A stretch of DNA of 64,000 bases from Heliopora coerulea (GCA_030142905.1 JASJOG010000475.1:88865-152864); one strand, 5' to 3'; counted from the first letter of the stretch, positions 10,183-22,194 are shown. Translations and numbers: made by a program. The notes: generated by a model from the letters alone, not told the origin.

Positions 10183-10990
10183 GGTTGTCATAGCGGACAA
10201 GATAGTAAAATTCCGGTTTATTCTCCTGGAGAGGAAGTTGCAGCCAAAAACCTTAGATCTCTAGGACTTTCCTAACAATTTTTGTAGCCCCTAGCAATAC
10301 TGCTTTCTGCAAAAGCTTTATACTACTTTTTAACTCTAACTTTCCCAACCAGTCTTTCAAGTTCTAAGATGTAATACCAAGGGCTCCCACTATGATTTGG
10401 TACAATACCAACATAGGTCAAATTCCAGATCTTTTTCACTTTTCTCTTCAATTCATTATAGTTATCAGCCTTCTCATGTTCTTTTTGTTCTACCCTACTG
10501 TCCCCAGGTATTGCTATATCAATCAGCTTGACATTTTCGTTCCTTTTTGTACACTTTCACTATATCAGGTCGTCTGTGTTGGATCATATGGTCTGTTTGG
10601 ATGTTGAGATCCCACAAGGTCTTCACTCTCTCATTTTCAATAATACTTTTCAGTTCGTTAACGTCCCCAATCAACCCCGCCTTCTGACACAATACTTGCT
10701 ACACCTACTGTGACATTCTTTGTTCCCTTTTTTAGCACGTTTTTGTGCATTCAGCTATCAGGTGGGCTATCGATTCATCCCTCTCACCGCAGTCTACACT
10801 TTTCACATATCTCTCGACCATCCATGTTCTTCTATATCCAATTAGCTCTGAGGGCCTGGTCTTGCGCGGCAAATATCAAACCCTCAGTTTCCTTTTTCCG
10901 AAATCCTTTCCTTATCCACCGCCATCACTCTTACACTGGGTGAAATTTCCATCTAATTTTTGATTAACCATTAATTTTCAGCTTAGTTCA
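10147..10990 (-). mobile_element. RLE-type LINE copy 4: 3' fragment with knuckle and endonuclease remains
   Basis: After an (ATT)n tail at 10147-10182 the minus strand carries a 3' UTR and a decayed C-terminal region. Around 10500-10640 it reads VKTLWDLNIQTDHM then RRPDIVKVYKKERK (the nuclease PD motif). Around 10770-10810 it reads CGERDESIAHLI from the knuckle. Stops and frameshifts are frequent. The part at 10760-10950 is closely similar to 42460-42650, so both belong to one subfamily. The 5' end is truncated near 10990. Confidence 0.7.
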
Positions 10991-11263
10991 AGAAGAAAAG
11001 ATCTTAACTTTACCCTCGTTAGCACATTTGGTAGGGTGCGAGGAACAATAGTTTGTAAGGAAAAAGTAGGGTTTCTTTTTTTATAATTAAGTATAAGTGT
11101 AAGTATATACTGGCTGAATAAGTGCACACTAATGCTGTTGGTAGTTGCTGTTTCTTGTGCCTGGTTAGAATTTTATGTGAAATACCGGGGGAAAGGAAAG
11201 GGTGTGCCGAAATCAATGCTTTGAAAGAATACTTCTTGGACGTTCATGGGAAGGCCTTATTTA

Positions 11264-12181
11264 GGCTACGTCCATACGTATATGTTTTCAAATTTATATG
11301 TTTTTATTTAAAGTGCCTATACGGTCCTTCGAAAGTTTACATATTTGTAAGATTTGAGTTCTTCCAATAAAAATTGTAGTATATCTTGTATTAGAAAAAT
11401 TTCATTTTTATGGACTTTTTCGCTGCTAAAGTTGGCTATTTTGAAGCTTTTCAACACTTGACCGTGTGATAAAAAAACTGGAATCTAGTGAGCGGACGTG
11501 ACGTCAGTCCAGGAACACCAGTACGTTACAACAGTGATTATACGGTGCAAATACACTATATTTTCTTAGTGTAAGTTTTATTATTTTCAAAATCTTACAC
11601 TAAGAAAATATAGTGTATTTGCACTGTATAATCACTGTTGTTACGTACTGGTGTTCCTGGACTGACGTCACGTCCGCTCACTAGATTCCAGCTTTTTTAT
11701 CACACTGTCAAATGTTGCAAAGCTTCAAAATAGCCAACTTTAGCAGCGAAAAAATCCATGAAAATGAAATTTTTCTAATACAAGATATACTACAATTTTC
11801 ATCGGAAGAACTCAAATCTTACAAATATGTAATCTTTCGAAGGTCCATATAGGCACTTTGACTAAAAACGCGTCAAGATTTCGTCCACACAAGCGTTTTT
11901 GTGTCGTATTCGCCAGCCCACACGACAACGCTGAAAACGATGGGAGTGTTAATTAAATCATGTTTTACCAATCAAACTCATTGATCTCGATATTGGTTTT
12001 CATGTTAGAGAACTGGGTCCAACACCGTTTTCAAAAGTCTCCACTTTCAAAGGCGTTTTCGAAAGTCTCCGTTTCCGGTGGCAACGACTCCATCCAATAA
12101 TCGTTTACGTGTGGACGGAAGGCTAAAACGGATAAAAAATTTTGCGTTTTCCCACGAAAACGCTTACGTGTGGACGGGGCC
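11264..12181. mobile_element. PIF/Harbinger-like MITE with long internal palindrome
   Basis: The termini are inverted: the left end GGCTACGTCCATACGTA matches the complement of the right end TACGTGTGGACGGGGCC with a few changes. TTA flanks both sides (11261-11263 and 12182-12184), the 3-bp TWA duplication typical of PIF/Harbinger. Inside, 11310-11859 is a near-perfect inverted repeat around a loop at about 11576-11593. There is no transposase ORF, so any movement depends on enzymes supplied elsewhere. The superfamily is inferred from the duplication length alone. Confidence 0.7.
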
Positions 12182-12184
12182 TTA

Positions 12185-13017
12185 GACTTTCATTTAGCCA
12201 GGTCTCCGTAACCAAGTCTTGCCCTTTTAAAGATTACTACCTCGCTTTAACTCAGCTAATCATTTTCTTGCATGTCAAAAGATTTTAAAATATCTTGAAT
12301 GTAAACGATTTACGACGAAATCCCACATCTAACGTTCACAATTCAGCAGTATGTTTTCCATTAAATGAATACAGCATGTTACTTAAACTGGTGTGATATA
12401 GTACTTCTTTGAAAAGGCTATTGAAAAAACCAGTAGCGGTACCAGCATCCCAGCATTTTTGGTACGTCTTCCAAAGCGTAAGGATATTTTTCCATTTACT
12501 TTTTCCGCGATAAAACTATTAGTAAAAATGCTTCTGAAATTTTGAATGTTTGAATTTAATGTCATTGAGTTGAGGGCAAAAGTGCATTGACTTGTCAGCT
12601 AATGTAGATTTAGCTTCAGGAGCAGTAATAGGAGTTGTTTTTCTTCGAAGAATTCAATTGAAAAGAGAATATATGAATATACATGAATGCTCACGCATTC
12701 ATGAAGTGAAGACAATCTCACAACATAAAGGACCAAAACCTATATAAAATGTTTTATTTTATTTATTTATTTTTTTTTTGTAAATCTGGTTTTATCGGCC
12801 TTTGGTCAAGACAACTTCAACTTTGGCTACTGTTACCAACATTTTTTAGTTTGGCAAGGACGAACCTTTTTAAAAATTTTTAAATTTTTAAAAGTTAGAA
12901 AAATTCCAGAAAAGGGATTGTGCACTGGTTGACTTCCAGTTATATCTCGTAGATCTTCAGATACTTGTGTGTATTATGAATAATTGTGTTCTGTAATACT
13001 TTTTAATGACATTACAG
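12185..13017 (+). other. Intron or upstream flank of the phosphorylase exon, no feature seen
   Basis: AT-rich sequence with an A/T run near 12745-12780. I see no coding exon or mobile element here. It ends in the acceptor TTACAG at 13012-13017. An upstream exon must exist, because the next exon begins in phase 1, but I cannot find it in the window. Confidence 0.5.
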
Positions 13018-13707
13018 AGGCCAGGCCATCGCCAAACCGTTTTGACGATCCTCCACCACTCAATGTTACGATACCAAAGCTAAGTGACCTCAGTACTCCG
13101 AAGAGATCATGGAAATCTATTCAACTCCCTGCAGATGTCTTGTTGTTGACTGTAGAAGATCCTGAATTCTTGAGCTGCTATTTCTATCTCGAAGATGCTT
13201 TCAAGAGCTCCCACAAGGGTCTTGGGCGTGTGTACTTCGGTGAAATCGGTGATGGCCAGAAGAAGTTAAAGATATCTTTGGTCAGATGTAGTCGTGGTTC
13301 CACTGAAGTCGGTGCTTCGCAGAATGTTGTGAGAAATACTGTCAAAGACCTGAGGCCCAAAGTCGTGTTTTCTGTTGGGTGTTGTGGTGGACTGGATAGG
13401 CAAAAAGTGAACCTCGGAGACGTGGTGATCTCAGCAAAACTTTCCACGTATGCTAAGAAGAAAATCATTGGTGATCGGCATCAATGGTGTGGTCATACAT
13501 CGAACGTCAGCAAGAACGTTGGAGCTCTTATCAAACACGCTGCCGACGGCTGGAAAGCACCGTTGAATGATCGAGAATCACATCAAGTGACGGTCCATCG
13601 TAATGCAGAAATTTTAACTGGTCCACATCTCGAGGATTCTCCTAAACAATGCGCAGAACTTTTGAAACAGTTTCCTGGAGCCATTGCGGTCGAACCTGAG
13701 GGCCAAG
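13018..13707 (+). CDS. Nucleoside phosphorylase (PNP_UDP) domain, first visible exon
   Basis: The exon starts after acceptor ATTACAG (phase 1) and ends at donor CAAG|GTAAGG (phase 1). The ATG at 12984 lies in the intron and is not used. The fold shows the family layout: a first strand PADVLLLTVEDPEF, then GEIGDGQKKLKISLVRC, then the phosphate/purine-site strand KVVFSVGCCGGLDRQKVNLGD (cut here by naming only its ends: KVVFSVGCCGG and NLGDVVIS), and at the C-terminal end AIAVEPEGQG, which takes the place of the EMEG ribose-binding motif. Family enzymes cleave or phosphorolyse nucleosides, but in animal and fungal immune-type proteins this domain often acts as a sensor or effector module. The Met of the motif is Pro here. 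Function in this protein is unknown. Confidence 0.8.
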
Positions 13708-14330
13708 GTAAGGGACAAACGCGTATTACAACTGTTAACTGTCCGAAGGCTTTCGAGACTTGTCGTAGGGGAAAAAAATGAATTCTGAACACTTAGGATG
13801 AAACTTTGAAAGGCCGACTTAAACGCACATAAGAGAATATTAATTTAATTATATCAATTTAATAAATTTTCACATACAGGGTATTGAGAAGAACGGAGGG
13901 GTATATTGTGCCGAGGGAACATCTCATTTTGGGGGTTGCATAAATTGTTGAAAAAAAAAATAATAAAAAAATAAAAGGAAAAATAGCAATTACTTCAGTG
14001 ATACTGATAAGGAGTACGTGATTAGGACCAGTAAGTCAGCATTCGTAGCATCTGCGCCTGTGATAGGAAAACCGATGGAAATCATTACCGTGCCTAAGCC
14101 GTGACGAAGGCATCTAAGCCAGTTACAAAGGCTTGTAAGGCAGGAACCAGGCCCCCTTCAGCCAACACGGCATTTTGAAGGACCAAGAGCATATGTTTTA
14201 CTAAACTACCTCTGCCAAGCTTTCTATTGTCCTCTTTACACATGAAGTTCCCAAATTACGTCTGGAACTTTTGTGTACAGAACATGTTTTGCATAATATG
14301 AACTTAACTATAGATTTGGATATCTTTTAG
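13708..14330 (+). other. Intron between the two phosphorylase exons
   Basis: GT at 13708 and AG at 14329-14330 (TATCTTTTAG) bound 623 bp of AT-rich sequence with an A-run near 13950-13980. Nothing else is recognised. Both borders are in phase 1, and the protein reads GQ|GVYAAAF across the junction. Confidence 0.75.
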
Positions 14331-14543
14331 GAGTGTATGCCGCCGCTTTTGACGCTGAAATAGAGTGGGTTATCGTAAAAGGAATATCACATTATGTTGA
14401 TGGAAGTAAACCAAAGACCCAGAAGTGGGAATGCTTTGGCAGTGCAATGGCGGCATCCATTGTTAACCACATTTTGAAAGAGCCGGATATTCTGAACGAC
14501 TGGCCTCACTATCAGGGCATGAACAGAAGCGATCCACAAACAG
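14331..14543 (+). CDS. Nucleoside phosphorylase domain, second exon
   Basis: The acceptor CTTTTAG precedes GA-GTG-TAT, completing Gly of EGQG|VYAAAFDAEIEWVIVKG. The exon ends at donor ACAG|GTAAAA, again in phase 1. The stretch VIVKGISHYVDGSK is the end of the family core. Enzymes usually have Asp in the place of His in GISHY (the purine N7 proton donor), so the catalytic Asp seems lost. SAMAASIVNHIL is the closing helix. Translation through the donor would stop at once, so another exon follows. The next in-phase exon I can find is the Death-like one at 47518. Confidence 0.8.
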
Positions 14544-15079
14544 GTAAAAACAATTGCTGAATATTGTTATTTACTACAGGAAAAACTCATACAGAAATAA
14601 ATTGGGAGTTTGAAAACTGTCTCATCACTGCCTTCGGTTAAAATGTGTTTTATTTAATCATTTCAAAATAAAACTCATGCTCTGTATAAAAATATTTGCC
14701 GTTAACCCAGACACAAACTGTCCTTGATCAAACAACTTTTGCAAAGTAGTTTTGACCTTCCATGATTAAAATCAAAATGGCGGCTGAACATTCAAACAAG
14801 ATTGGAAAAATTCATTTTAATTAGGAATATTTCGTAAATTTTGATTATATTACATGTTCACAAAATATAGGTTTAGAAGTGAGCGTTGCATTGTGTATGT
14901 TAGACAGGTGTTTTGATGATAATATGGTTCAGTTGTATTACTTGAGATCTAGAATTACGAAAAGGTTAATTTATTTCAGAAGGTCTTGTCTTTACCTTGA
15001 TAGGTTTGTAGTCAGCAATTTCTGACTTTCTCGTTTGATCATTTTAGATAATGTTTAGATCTGCTTAGCCCTAGGAAGC

Positions 15080-15175
15080 CTGCTGGGGTTTCCCCTTTGA
15101 CGAGTAAAATCGTCCGGCGTTAGCCAGAGTAAAATTAATAAAGACGACAAGTGCCGTCTTCAGGCGTTAAAGTGT
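15080..15175 (+). repeat. Short interspersed repeat, copy 1
   Basis: The block with GACGAGTAAAATCGTC and CGTTAGCCAGAGTAAAAT recurs at 51042-51125 with the same order of motifs. The copy at 51042 begins with TTAACCCTTTCG and ends near GAGTTAACG, so the family probably has inverted TTAAC ends. No ORF is present. Confidence 0.6.
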
Positions 15176-15519
15176 TTGAAACATTTGGTGTTTTAGAGTA
15201 CATCTTAGCTTGGGCCTCACCAATTTTTTTCCTTGCACGATGCCTTTCCCTTTGTTAGTTTCCACTAACAGTTGCTAATGCATTAACGCATTAACGCTTG
15301 TTGGAGATCAGTCATTAATTGAGAGGTTTCTTGGTTTTTCAGATGCAACATCAAATAGGGTAGCCAAAAACTGTTAGTGACCCCAACAATCGTTAAATTT
15401 CACGATTGCTCAGTTAAACAAATAACGTATCTCCTCCTTTATGATTTTCCTTGTACCACCATTTGAAGAGGCTGAGTCGAAATTGGGAGTCAGCTGTCTT
15501 ATTTAATACTGTATTTCAT

Positions 15520-15640
15520 GAGTTGACGTACACTGCTCGAGTCAACTAGAAAAGTTGACTTGAACGAGATTTGAACTCACATCTTAGGGTTTCCGGACCG
15601 CTACTCTTCCAGCTAAATTATTGAGTCAACTGGGGACAGT
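15520..15640 (-). repeat. tRNA-derived SINE remnant
   Basis: On the minus strand there is an A-box-like TTTAGCTGGAAGAGTAGCGG (about 15599-15618) and a B-box-like GAGTTCAAATCTC (15566-15578) at tRNA spacing, with GTTGACTC blocks at both sides. The tRNA fold is degraded, so it is not a functional tRNA gene. It lies inside the long intron. Confidence 0.5.
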
Positions 15641-16322
15641 ATGCTTGTTTTATCCAATTTAAGTGCACGAGAGATTCTCGCGACAACTTAACACTTGATA
15701 TCTGTGAGGATGTGCAGTGTTTGGACTCTATTTCTGAATCATCCGCAGGGGAAGATGTAAGCCTGAAGTGAACAAAATAACCTTCTATATTCTTCTTCTT
15801 TGTGGGCTATGAATAATGAAGAATACCATTTAAATTATTTCTTCATCAGTTGCTGTTGTCGAGAAAAACATTTTAAATCTTATTACAATGACAGAAAAAC
15901 ATCAAAGTGGGGATATTTTGTAATACATGACCTGAATGATGACAAACATGTGGGCAATGTGACCATTTTAGTGGTCTGCTGACCCGTCATCTTCTTCTAG
16001 TTACCATGGAAACATACTTTGCTCCAGAATCCTTTATTCTGTAATTTTCACGTTTGGTAAACAATCGTTGCTGGTTTTGTTTACTTAGGATATGATTTTG
16101 ATACAATATCCTGAATTCCTAGTATAAGTCTTATTGGAAAATGCAGCTAGTACTCATTTACACGTTATTAGGTCCTGAGACCTAACATGTTGCAATGTTG
16201 CGTCAATAAATTTCAAAAACTCATTAATAATTCATGAACAAAATACAAAGGAAATCATAACCGCGTCCCTTCTGTAATTGTGATAAAAACACGCTTACTT
16301 TCCTCAATTTTTTACGACTTGG

Positions 16323-17094
16323 AAAATATTAATTTTGCAAGGAACTATTAATCATGCGGAGAAGTCTTTTCAAGGAGTTAACGTTAAAGGAAATGAACTC
16401 GAGTTAGTATGTCATGCCAAGATTCTGGGGCTGGTTGTTAGCTACGATTTTAAGTGGAATGAACACGTTTTTCACATCATTAAGAAAACGAACAAACGTA
16501 TTTACTTTGTTGTTCAGCTGAACCGAGCGAAAGTTGCAGCCTCTGACATAGTTATGTTTTATTCAACATATATTAGGCCTATTTTAGAGTATAGTTGCCA
16601 GGTTTTCCATTATGGTTTATCAGAATATCTTTAACTCGCAATTGAGCGTCTTCAAAAGCTCGTGTTATCAATTATATACCCTAGTGCTGGGAGCTACACT
16701 GATCGTTTACAAATTAGTGGTCTTGATTCATTGTATAATAGGCGCAGAGCTGCTTGCATGAAATTATTTAATGACATTAAAGACAACTGTGATCTCAAGC
16801 TACTTTCACTTCTACCTCCTAGACATATTCCAAACAAAACTTAAGGCGATCATAAGATTTTGTTTATCTTCGTGTTAAGACAAAGAGATTCTGTAGTACA
16901 TTTGTTCCAGCAAGTGTTAAAAACGATTTTGAATATAAATAGATAGTTAGTTTTGATATTATAGTTTTATATATTTTAATAGTATAGTTTTAAATACCAT
17001 AATTGTATTAGTTTTCCATCTTGTAGCTCACACTCAATTCAGCTTTTTAGCTGCTATGTGTGTCAGATTAATAAACCGTCTATCTATCTATCTA
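16323..17094 (+). mobile_element. CR1/jockey-like LINE, 3' fragment
   Basis: The fragment encodes the RT-connected C-terminal part: KILGLVVSYDFKWNEHV, then IKKTNKRIYFVVQLNRAKV and FYSTYIRPILEYSCQVFHYG. After a stop at 16632-16634 a second open stretch gives RLQISGLDSLYNRRRA. This order (LG..., W..HV, ..RPILEY.) is found downstream of the RT in CR1, L2 and jockey-like LINEs. The 3' end runs to a (CTAT)n tract at 17081-17094. The 5' part is missing. It lies on the + strand, unlike the RLE LINEs. Confidence 0.75.
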
Positions 17095-17102
17095 AGAGCA
17101 TT

Positions 17103-18010
17103 TGTTTACTCGCAAAAGTATTCTTTTTATCTTCACTTTATGCCGCAGATGTGAATGTATAGATATGTGAGGTGCCGATATTTTTTATACTTAGAGTAAC
17201 TTCACGCAGTTTTTGAAGCCAAAGTTATGGTGTTTGTAACCTTTGCTGTCACAAAAATTTTACCAAATCCTTATGTGATATCATTTCCTCGACCCATGCT
17301 CATAACTCCAGGATTTCTATCCATGGCTCCATGTTGACGTGACCTACTTATAAAGGCTTGCTTATATTGGCCCACCTTGCTGGGAATTTTAGTATTGTCT
17401 GTCTCCGATATCTTCGACTTCGCATTACTCGTTGAGTAATGTTTTCTTGCAGTCATTACGTTTCTTTCGATTTCAGAGGGAAAACATGATAATATATCTA
17501 TTTAGGAATCTACTTCAGGATTCTAAACTGAAAATTTAGAGAGGAAAAACATGATAATATATCTATTTAGGAATCTACTTCAGGATTCTAAACTGAAAAT
17601 TTCGTCCACAAAATTAAAGTTATATCAATATCAGAAAAGTCTTTTTGTTCGTGGCCATTCTACTATGTCAATGTCAATTCCACTTTAGTGACAACTGCAA
17701 CATAATAGCTATATATATATACGTAAAAAGAGAAATAAGTGTATGAAAAATGCCAGCATTTTAAGGGGAGACAAAAATAAACACACAAGAACAATAAGAA
17801 GTATGAGCACCAGAGTCAGTTAATTGCAAAGCATTTGCTTAAAGTTGAAGCTTGAGGAAAAGACTGACTGAAAAGTGATTGATTTGCCTATTGCGTGAGC
17901 ATACCCTTGTACCAGCGCCGTTCACTCGTGTTAGACATTTAGCTCGTGCTTGTCTGACTTATCATCAAGTAAGACTTATCATCAAACGCATCAAGTAAGG
18001 TCTGAATTTC
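17103..18010 (+). repeat. Duplicated intronic block, copy 1
   Basis: The block matches 43228-44055 in the same orientation over its whole length, with scattered substitutions and short indels. Shared anchors include GCAAAAGTATTCTTTTT, GCCGCAGATGTGAATG and GTGAGTGACG-poor AT-rich stretches. It has no ORF of note. It may be an old transposon of unknown type or a true duplication of intron sequence. Confidence 0.7.
17482..17602 (+). repeat. 63-bp tandem duplication inside the intronic block
   Basis: A unit starting AAAACATGATAATATATC and ending CTAAACTGAAAATTT occurs twice in a row (about 17482-17539 and 17545-17602) and is identical over its length. The related block at 43.6 kb has one copy, so the tandem event happened after the blocks separated. 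Confidence 0.8.
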
Positions 18011-18659
18011 ATGGAACAAACAATTGCAATATCAACTCATAATTCTGGTTTTGATCTCACAATAAAAATCTCTACAAAACACAGCACAAGAACTCTTATT
18101 AGAATCAAATGCTGTTTTTGACTAAAATTCACGAATATTTTCAGGTGGCTCGCTGTCGTTTTATTTTTATATGGTGATAGTTTGGATAGTCTTGATTGAC
18201 AGGCATTCCTACCTTTCATAAAATTATAAATTCATCACCGAGTATTTCAAATTGTAGCATCATCATCACATTAAATGTTTTTCAAATTGTGCAATCATAC
18301 ATTGTTACTTAGTTTAACGTTATTTACTCTCGGTAACCTTATGTTAAGATACATAAAGCATAGGAACGCAATAAAAAGCTAGTAGAAATTATATTGCTGT
18401 CTTACATAGGGCCGTGAATTTAAATATCGAATTACTTAATGCCTAAATCTAAACAGTGATTTTATATGAAGTGAGATAGAAATAAAACTAAGCCTTACCA
18501 TGGTAGCAATAGTGTTGCAGCTTTGCGATATCTTCCCATAGCCATGTTGAAGAAATACGTACAAAATGGCATGTCGAGTAATGTTTCGTAGTAGCAACAC
18601 TTGCCATTATTTACTCCGTAACTTAAGGAAACGCAACATTCGTTTCTCTGTGCTCTTTA

Positions 18660-19200
18660 ATTATTTGAGAAGTACCAAATGGATTCCCGTGTTTGGATAC
18701 TGTGATCCAAACACGCAGGATGTTATGAGACTTAAGAAAAGCGTACAAAAACACGAGCTACTTGGCGAGTGTTTTTAGCTTTTCGAATCACAGTATGTAA
18801 ACAAGGGAATCCATTTCGTATTTCTACTATAAAATAATGGCAGATGGAAAGAAGTTACCTTGATAAACACAACGACGAAGTAAGCAATCCTCTCGAAAAT
18901 CATCAACTACCAATCAAAGCCAAGCTTAAGAACATCGAGCCCTGGTCAACAAAGCGAAGCCATTTTACGTAGTGACAAAGAGGAAAAACAAACGTATTTT
19001 TTTAAGCTGTTTGGAAGTCCAGCAACATACTGTTTGAATCACAGTATTCAAACACACATAAGTCTGCACGTGTTTCTTTCATAAAATAACAAGACTGAAC
19101 GTGCAAAATAAACTTCAGTATACTTTTGGCGGGAAATTTTCCGTGTCTGGATACTCTTATCCAAACACGGGCATTAACCAATCAAAGCTCGTGAACGAGT
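18660..19200 (+). repeat. Interspersed repeat with palindromic ends, copy 1
   Basis: The left end has CGTGTTTGGATACTGTGATC followed by CAAACACG, an imperfect hairpin. The right end has CGTGTCTGGATACTCTTATC followed by CAAACACGG. The interior matches 58845-59340 in inverted orientation, for example the AAAATTTCCCGCCAAAAG block. There is no ORF. The superfamily is unknown. Confidence 0.6.
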
Positions 19201-19626
19201 CACGTTGTTTTATAAATAAACATCCCGCACTAGTTTCTCTAGGAGAAATCCTCGACTTCTAGTGTACTCCGCTGCATTAAACAACGCTCCAAAAGAACTG
19301 GTGGGGCAAAGTATGTTTCTGTTCAAATTTTAGATTAATATAAGCGGATACAAGGAGGGCCTTAGACACCTGAGACCCTCTTACCGCACCATACAACTTT
19401 GCTCGAGTTTTCAATGTTATACTTAAGACTTTGTTTGCAGAATGGCACAAGACGGAAATTGGTTGTACTTAAAGTGAATAAATAAATAAATAAAATCCTT
19501 ACTGATTCTTTCACGCCTGCATGAACTTATTTTTTAAATACGTTGATACCATGGTGACTGGTAATTTACGATAAAGTAAGAGAAAATGAAGATGAAATAT
19601 ACACACTAAAGAGGTATACACAGTTA

Positions 19627-19683
19627 CTAAAATACTACGTAAAATACTACGTAAAATACTACGTAGTAAAATACTACGTAAAG
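19627..19683. repeat. Short tandem repeat of AAATACTACGTA units
   Basis: Four or five units of about 12 bp with core AAATACTACGTA follow each other, one with an extra GTA. There is no coding potential. Confidence 0.85.
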
Positions 19684-20904
19684 AGTAGGCCTAAAGAATT
19701 AAGAAAGAGCACGATGTATTTCGGCAGACCACTTATCAAGTGCTATACGTCTACTGACTAAAGAAACAAATCACCTGCTTATATAGTCTCAAGAAAACTG
19801 ATGACATCGACCCAACGGTATGCGGGAAGGTCAAAATAGGGCTAGTTGGAAAACAAATTCCTTTTTCCGGCACAGATCCGGATCGTTAAAAAACATTGAA
19901 AAACATCATTAAAAAAAGCTTCCGATCAAACTAAAGAACGTTTAGATCTCGTCAAGAGACTTAAGCAAAGACAGAATAACTGGGTAATCATTCCGCGACT
20001 ATACAAGCTTATATTCCACATGGCTCGGTTTCTTTGTTCTTTTGGGGAAATATATTCAACAGCCCCTGTCAATTAATTGCCTAAAAGACTGGTAGCACTT
20101 TTTGTCAGTAAATGGGGAATACGGAGCCATAAACAATGAAGGAAGACAATGGTATAACAATGAATTTGTATCCCCCTCTCATATTCGCCTCTCTTATTCT
20201 CCTCTGATATTACCTCCAAATATTCCACTGTAATATTCCCCGAGCCAATACTTATCGTCCTTCTAAGTTAAAAAAAAAATAAGGAACACCAAGTACACTT
20301 CAACAATACACATTTTAAGTAAAGGTTATATACCATGACCAAGGTGTTTTAAGCGATATATAAACCTGAGGGCGAAACCCAAAGGTTGACACATCGCTTC
20401 AACACGGAGGTTAAAGTATATAACCGACTTATATCATCGTTGGGGAAGTTTCGAAAGAAGTAATTGACTTGCCCGACAACCGGACAGAAATGGCGAAATT
20501 TCGGTTGAAAGTTCATGAATATCGTTATGAGGTTTATAAGTCATTTATACACGGCTCGAGAACAAAAGAAACTGAGCTAAAGATGGTATAACAAGTCTTA
20601 TAAACACGTAAAACTTTTCACATTTTAAGTACAACTGAGCAGTTGCTTACATTGAGAGCACGTGACTTAGCTTGGGAAACGCTATCGCCTACCTTAAATT
20701 ACTTTGTTGTTGGCTATTCATGAAGCAGTCCTTGTTTCTTTGTAAAACATCTGAAACGGACTCTTTAGCTTTTCAACTAACCCTTTGGTAGGTATGAAGA
20801 GAACTTTTATACTTCAGACTAGTGGAGGGAAGGAGTCGTCTTACTTCTCCATTTTAGATCAGATTCAGGCAAAGATCTAGCCACTGCCCTTGAATCTTAT
20901 TCAA
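19684..20904. other. Non-coding intronic stretch
   Basis: AT-rich sequence with no ORF or repeat I can name. Two inverted-looking motifs near 20325-20420 (TTATATACC and GTATATAA) may be the ends of a small decayed MITE. The evidence is too thin to call it. Confidence 0.4.
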
Positions 20905-21105
20905 TATCTATTATTATTATTATCATTATTATTATTATTTTTAGAAATTTTGTACCATATGTAAATTTTCATTATTTTACAAAGGATTATAATAAAATTG
21001 TTCCCCCATTATTATTCGTTTTCTCACGGTCTAGTTCTTAACCGGTTGGTAACTCACTATCAAGCTACATCCCGTAGCTTAAGATAGTAAGCTTTCACCA
21101 TCTAT

Positions 21106-22140
21106 TTAACCATTTTCTAATACTTTTTGGATTATTCGAGCTGTTCCTAGCAAACACGATTTTTGAAGAAGTTCAAAACTGTCCTCCATATTTATCCTTT
21201 TCAACCACTTAGAGAGTCTTTTTCCAACCGTTCCTAACGCTCCAACCACAATCGGTATGGTATTTACATTCCTGCAATTCCACAGTTTATTAATTTCCCT
21301 TCTTAAGTCCTCATATGTAGTAAGTTTCTCCTGCTCTTTCTCCTCCACCCTTGTGTTTAACGGACACGCCACATCTATTATCCAGCAATCTCTCTTTTTC
21401 TTTTCATAAATCACAATATCCGGTTTATTGTGGTCAATATGATGATCGGTCTGTATAGGGAAATCCCACATCAGTTTCACATCATCATTTTCCAGTACTC
21501 TCTCTGGAGTGTGATCATACCATTGTAGCTTGTAGGGAAGTTTGTATCTTTTGGACATGTTCCAGTGCACTACAACTGCCAATCTATCATGCCGCCAAAC
21601 CTTAAACTGTTGTTGCGCAAGTTTTTTACGCTCAGCAACAACATGGCTGATTATTTCATCCCTTTCCCCACACATTCTACACAAAGGGGTTATATCTTGT
21701 TTATCAATTTTATGCCTTATTGCATTAGTTCGCAATGCTTGATCCTGTGCTGCTTTTATTGTTCCCTCTGTTTCCTTTTTCAGAGTCCCTTTTCTTAGCC
21801 AAAGCCAAGTTGTTTTATCTCTTACACTCTCTGTATTCCTCATGAACTGTCCGTGCAATACTTTTTCCACATACTGACTCTTCCTTTGCTCCTTCACTTC
21901 CCCCTCGTTTTTACCCTCATCCAATATTCCTTCTTTTTTTATAGCATTTAGCAGCCTCTCCTGACTTCCTTCAAGGTATTCATGCAATCTATAAGATTCT
22001 ATTGCAACACAGTCCTCAACACTAATCAATCCCCTTCCTCCATCATCTCTTTTGATGTACAGCCTATCTGTATTTGCCCTTGAGTGTAAAGCTCCGTAGA
22101 TTGTCAATAACTTCCTAGTCTTCCTATCCTCACTGCTCAA
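21106..22140 (-). pseudogene. LINE copy 5: knuckle and RLE, 344-codon open segment
   Basis: The segment is open from MSSEDRKTRKLLTIYG to the end of the endonuclease. The knuckle reads CRMCGERDEIISHVVAERKK: the fourth metal ligand, Cys in other copies, is Arg here. The nuclease motif is NKPDIVIYEKKKRDC followed by WIIDVACPLNTR. It thus has the PD, then D about 14 residues later, of the PD-(D/E)XK fold. The tail NVNTIPIVVGALGTVGKRL is shared by subfamily B. The long open frame implies a fairly recent loss of function here. Confidence 0.85.
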
Positions 22141-22194
22141 CTCTGTCTTGGTCCAATTTATTATACTTGCTCCATATCAAACAATTGACACCGC

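Larger units (their letters stand above)
14544..16322 (+). other. Start of the long intron: no coding sequence
   Basis: AT-rich sequence holding a short repeat at 15080-15175 and a tRNA-like SINE at about 15520-15640, listed separately. I see no exon here. The fragment between 15800 and 15982 is open for 60 codons but has no start context or family likeness. Confidence 0.5.

Noticed and set aside
12984..13017. ATG at 12984 as the start of the phosphorylase protein
   Set aside because: The acceptor TTACAG at 13017 and the phase-1 border fit an internal exon better; the peptide before it is not conserved in layout.
20325..20420. Small MITE with TTATATACC ends
   Set aside because: The inverted ends are short and imperfect and there is no target duplication I can define.
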